Under the pieces are notes generated by a model. The model saw only the letters and a list, made by a program, of their open reading frames with translations. It was not told the origin of the DNA and ran no database searches. From Actinomycetota bacterium (lineage in GTDB: Bacteria; Actinomycetota; Acidimicrobiia; IMCC26256; BP-133), in the NCBI GenBank assembly GCA_030838815.1, contig JAUZEX010000894.1:1-6515 (forward strand): a DNA stretch of 6,515 bases, read 5' to 3'. Below are positions 4,956 to 6,515 of this stretch, piece by piece (the stretch's first letter is position 1; each line of letters starts with the position of its first letter). A program made the translations under genes and the position numbers.

Positions 4956-5840
4956 ATGGCCAGTCCTCCGTTGGATGATCTCAGCCGGTGGGCTCGCGGG
5001 AGCGGGTTGCAGATCGTGCTCCTTGTGACCGGGGCCTCGCTGGGGGCGCGCTTCATCACCTGGGTCAGAGACCGCCTCACGGCGCGGATCGATGCCAGCG
5101 CCGGGTCGGGCGGCGATGCCGTCGTCCGCTCCGAGGAGGCCAAGCACCGGCACGCCGTAGCCCAGGTGGTGACGTGGCTGGTCATCGTGCTCGTCTATTC
5201 CGTCACCGGCCTGCTGGTGTTGCAGCGACTCGGGGTTCCTCTCACGAGTCTGGTGGCGCCGGCCACCGTGGCGGGGGTCGCCCTCGGTTTCGGGGCCCAG
5301 CGCCTCGTGCAGGACTTCCTGGCCGGGTTCTTCATCCTGGCCGAGCGCCAGTACGGCTATGGCGATGTGATCCAGATCGCCCCGATCGGCCAGACGAGCG
5401 GCGTTACGGGGACGGTGGAGGACATCACACTGCGATCCACCACGCTGCGGATGGCCGGCGGCGAGGTCCTCATGATCGCCAATGGTCAGATTCCCCAGGT
5501 GATCAACCTGTCGCGGGACTGGGCCCGGGCGGTGATCGACGTCGCGGTGCCGGCCGATAGCGACATCGCCGCCGTGACCGAGGTGTTGCGGACCGTGGGC
5601 AACGAGGCGCTGACCGACCCCAGGCTCAAGGCCCTGCTCCTCGACGCCCCGACGGTGATGGGCGTCGAGACCATCGACGTCGACTCCGTCAAACTGCGGA
5701 TGGTGGCCCGGACGCTCCCCGGACGGCAGTTCGAGGTGGCCCGGGAACTCCGCACCCGGGTGGCGATGGCCCTCCACAGCCGGGGTGTCAACATCGAGGC
5801 GACCGCGGTCGACCAGACCGAGGCGCAGGGTCCGAGCTGA
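4956..5840 (+). CDS. Small MscS-family mechanosensitive ion channel
   Basis: The product has 294 residues, close to the size of minimal MscS. The ATG start follows a G-rich ribosome site (GGGGTGGGG, 4945-4953). It should open under membrane tension on osmotic downshock and release ions and small solutes. Three membrane helices are visible: about 18-36, 69-90 and a pore-lining helix at about 96-127 (LVAPATVAGVALGFGAQRLV, with DFLAGFFILAE after it). The Ala/Gly-rich packing followed by 'GFGAQ..VQDF..GFFIL.E' is the family signature. The beta domain follows: YGYGDVIQI, GTVEDITLRSTTLR, then 'G.VLMIANGQI' and 'INLSR' (about 134-187). An alpha/beta cytoplasmic domain ends near 285. It is transcribed away from the second sortase and converges on the ABC-F gene. 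It resembles the YggB/small-conductance branch. No functional tie to the sortases is evident. Confidence 0.93.
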   Translation: MASPPLDDLSRWARGSGLQIVLLVTGASLGARFITWVRDRLTARIDASAGSGGDAVVRSEEAKHRHAVAQVVTWLVIVLVYSVTGLLVLQRLGVPLTSLVAPATVAGVALGFGAQRLVQDFLAGFFILAERQYGYGDVIQIAPIGQTSGVTGTVEDITLRSTTLRMAGGEVLMIANGQIPQVINLSRDWARAVIDVAVPADSDIAAVTEVLRTVGNEALTDPRLKALLLDAPTVMGVETIDVDSVKLRMVARTLPGRQFEVARELRTRVAMALHSRGVNIEATAVDQTEAQGPS

Positions 5841-5852
5841 TGTCCGTCCACC

Positions 5853-5904
5853 GGATCGAGGCCCTGATCCAAGACCGTGGTGGCCGAGGTCCCGGCCCGC
5901 CGGG
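5853..5904. terminator. Hairpin cluster between convergent MscS and ABC-F genes
   Basis: In the 64-bp gap between the two stops, GGATC (5853-5857) pairs with GATCC (5866-5870) over an 8-nt loop. CCCGG (5891-5895) pairs with CCGGG (5900-5904) over a 4-nt loop, directly abutting the ABC-F stop codon (5905-5907). Neither has a U-tract. The position suggests transcription termination for one or both genes, but the stems are only 5 bp each. Confidence 0.3.
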
Positions 5905-6515
5905 TCAGGCGATCGTCACGGCGCTGAGCAGCTCGTCGTTCCAGTGCCGGATGGTGCCGTCGGGCAGCAGGAGGGCCCGGTCGGGCCGGAGCCGGCTCAC
6001 GAAGTCCGTGTCGTGGCTCACGAAGATGATGGTGCCGGGCCAGCCGGCCAGGGCGTCGGCCACGGCGTCCCGGGCGGACGGGTCGAGGTTGTTGGTCGGC
6101 TCGTCGAGGAGGACGACGTTGTGCCGCCCGGCGAAGAGCTGGGCCAGGGCGAGCTTGGTCTTCTCGCCGCCCGACAGCGTCGAGGCGTCCTGGTGGGCCT
6201 TCTCGCCGGTGAGGCCGAACATGCCCAGCAGCGAGCGCATCTCCCGCCCACTCAGCTCGTCGGTGGCCGCCGCCGCCATGTGGTCGACCAGGCTGAGGCC
6301 GGGAGTGATGCCCTCGTGCTCCTGGGCGTAGTACCCGACCGAGACGCCCCCGCTCCAGTCGGCAGTCCCCAGGGTCGGTTCGGTGACGCCGGCCAGGATC
6401 CGCAGCAGGCTCGTCTTGCCCGCGCCGTTCTGGCCCAGAACGAGGATGCGGTCGCCGCGGCCGACGCCGAAGGAGAGGTCCTCGAAGATCGTGGCGTCGG
6501 TGAAGGCCTTGGCCA
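5905..6515 (-). CDS. ABC-F family ATPase, C-terminal nucleotide-binding domain (5' part beyond window)
   Basis: The frame is open from the right edge (first full codon 6513-6511) to TGA at 5907-5905, giving 202 residues; an internal ATG at 6279 is not the start. The fragment is a complete second ABC domain: Walker A GQNGAGKT (27-34), Q-loop 'VGYYAQEH' (about 59-66), signature LSGGEKTKLALAQL (113-126), Walker B VVLLDEPTNNLD (133-144) and H-switch FVSHD (164-168). The perfect LSGGEK and 'DEPTNNLD' are diagnostic of ABC-F proteins, which have two fused ATPase domains, no membrane part, and act on ribosomes (EttA/Uup-like factors or antibiotic-protection proteins). There is almost no extension after the domain, so the C-terminal coiled coil of Uup is absent. 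The subfamily cannot be set without the N-terminal domain and interdomain linker. Confidence 0.93.
   Translation of the reverse strand, partial: AKAFTDATIFEDLSFGVGRGDRILVLGQNGAGKTSLLRILAGVTEPTLGTADWSGGVSVGYYAQEHEGITPGLSLVDHMAAAATDELSGREMRSLLGMFGLTGEKAHQDASTLSGGEKTKLALAQLFAGRHNVVLLDEPTNNLDPSARDAVADALAGWPGTIIFVSHDTDFVSRLRPDRALLLPDGTIRHWNDELLSAVTIA

Noticed and set aside
5840..6331. Plus-strand open frame overlapping the MscS stop and running antisense to the ABC-F gene
   Set aside because: It is a Ser/Arg-rich shadow of the ABC-F ATPase, whose Walker A, signature, Walker B and H-switch motifs are all intact on the minus strand.

Overview
The window is very GC-rich and gene-dense. Its class F sortases are a family found almost entirely in Actinomycetota, so the host is most likely a high-GC actinobacterium; an acidimicrobial or related lineage is possible, but nothing here fixes the genus.

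Layout, left to right. (1) The C-terminal end of a SRPBCC/AHSA1-like protein (+) runs in from the left edge. It converges on a small stand-alone ParB/sulfiredoxin-fold protein (-), with a strong hairpin between them. The ParB-like gene has a promoter so close to its GTG that its mRNA is probably leaderless. (2) A non-coding stretch of about 220 bp leads into a probable small membrane protein (+). (3) The core of the window is a cell-surface module. A secreted protein of about 595 residues has a signal peptide, a DUF11-like beta-sandwich and a C-terminal sorting tail (VQTG, hydrophobic segment, five arginines). It is followed after 5 nt by a class F sortase. A second class F sortase lies on the opposite strand, tail to tail with the first and overlapping it by 52 bp. 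(4) A divergent intergenic region of about 226 bp separates the second sortase from a compact MscS-type mechanosensitive channel (+). (5) The channel converges on the C-terminal half of an ABC-F ATPase (-) that runs off the right edge.

How the genes work together (inference). The first sortase is placed to anchor its upstream neighbour, whose tail has the architecture of a sortase substrate but lacks a canonical LPxTG. The second sortase has the same catalytic triad, a much longer Pro/Ala/Ser stalk and a changed residue pair next to the catalytic His. It may serve other substrates or a different depth in the envelope.

The least ordinary DNA-level feature is that the two sortase genes form one imperfect inverted repeat of about 0.9 kb centred near position 3845. 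It contains perfect 22- and 23-bp arms over the two catalytic motifs, and its inner arms could fold as a shared 3' hairpin. No mobile element, CRISPR array, tRNA or rRNA was seen.
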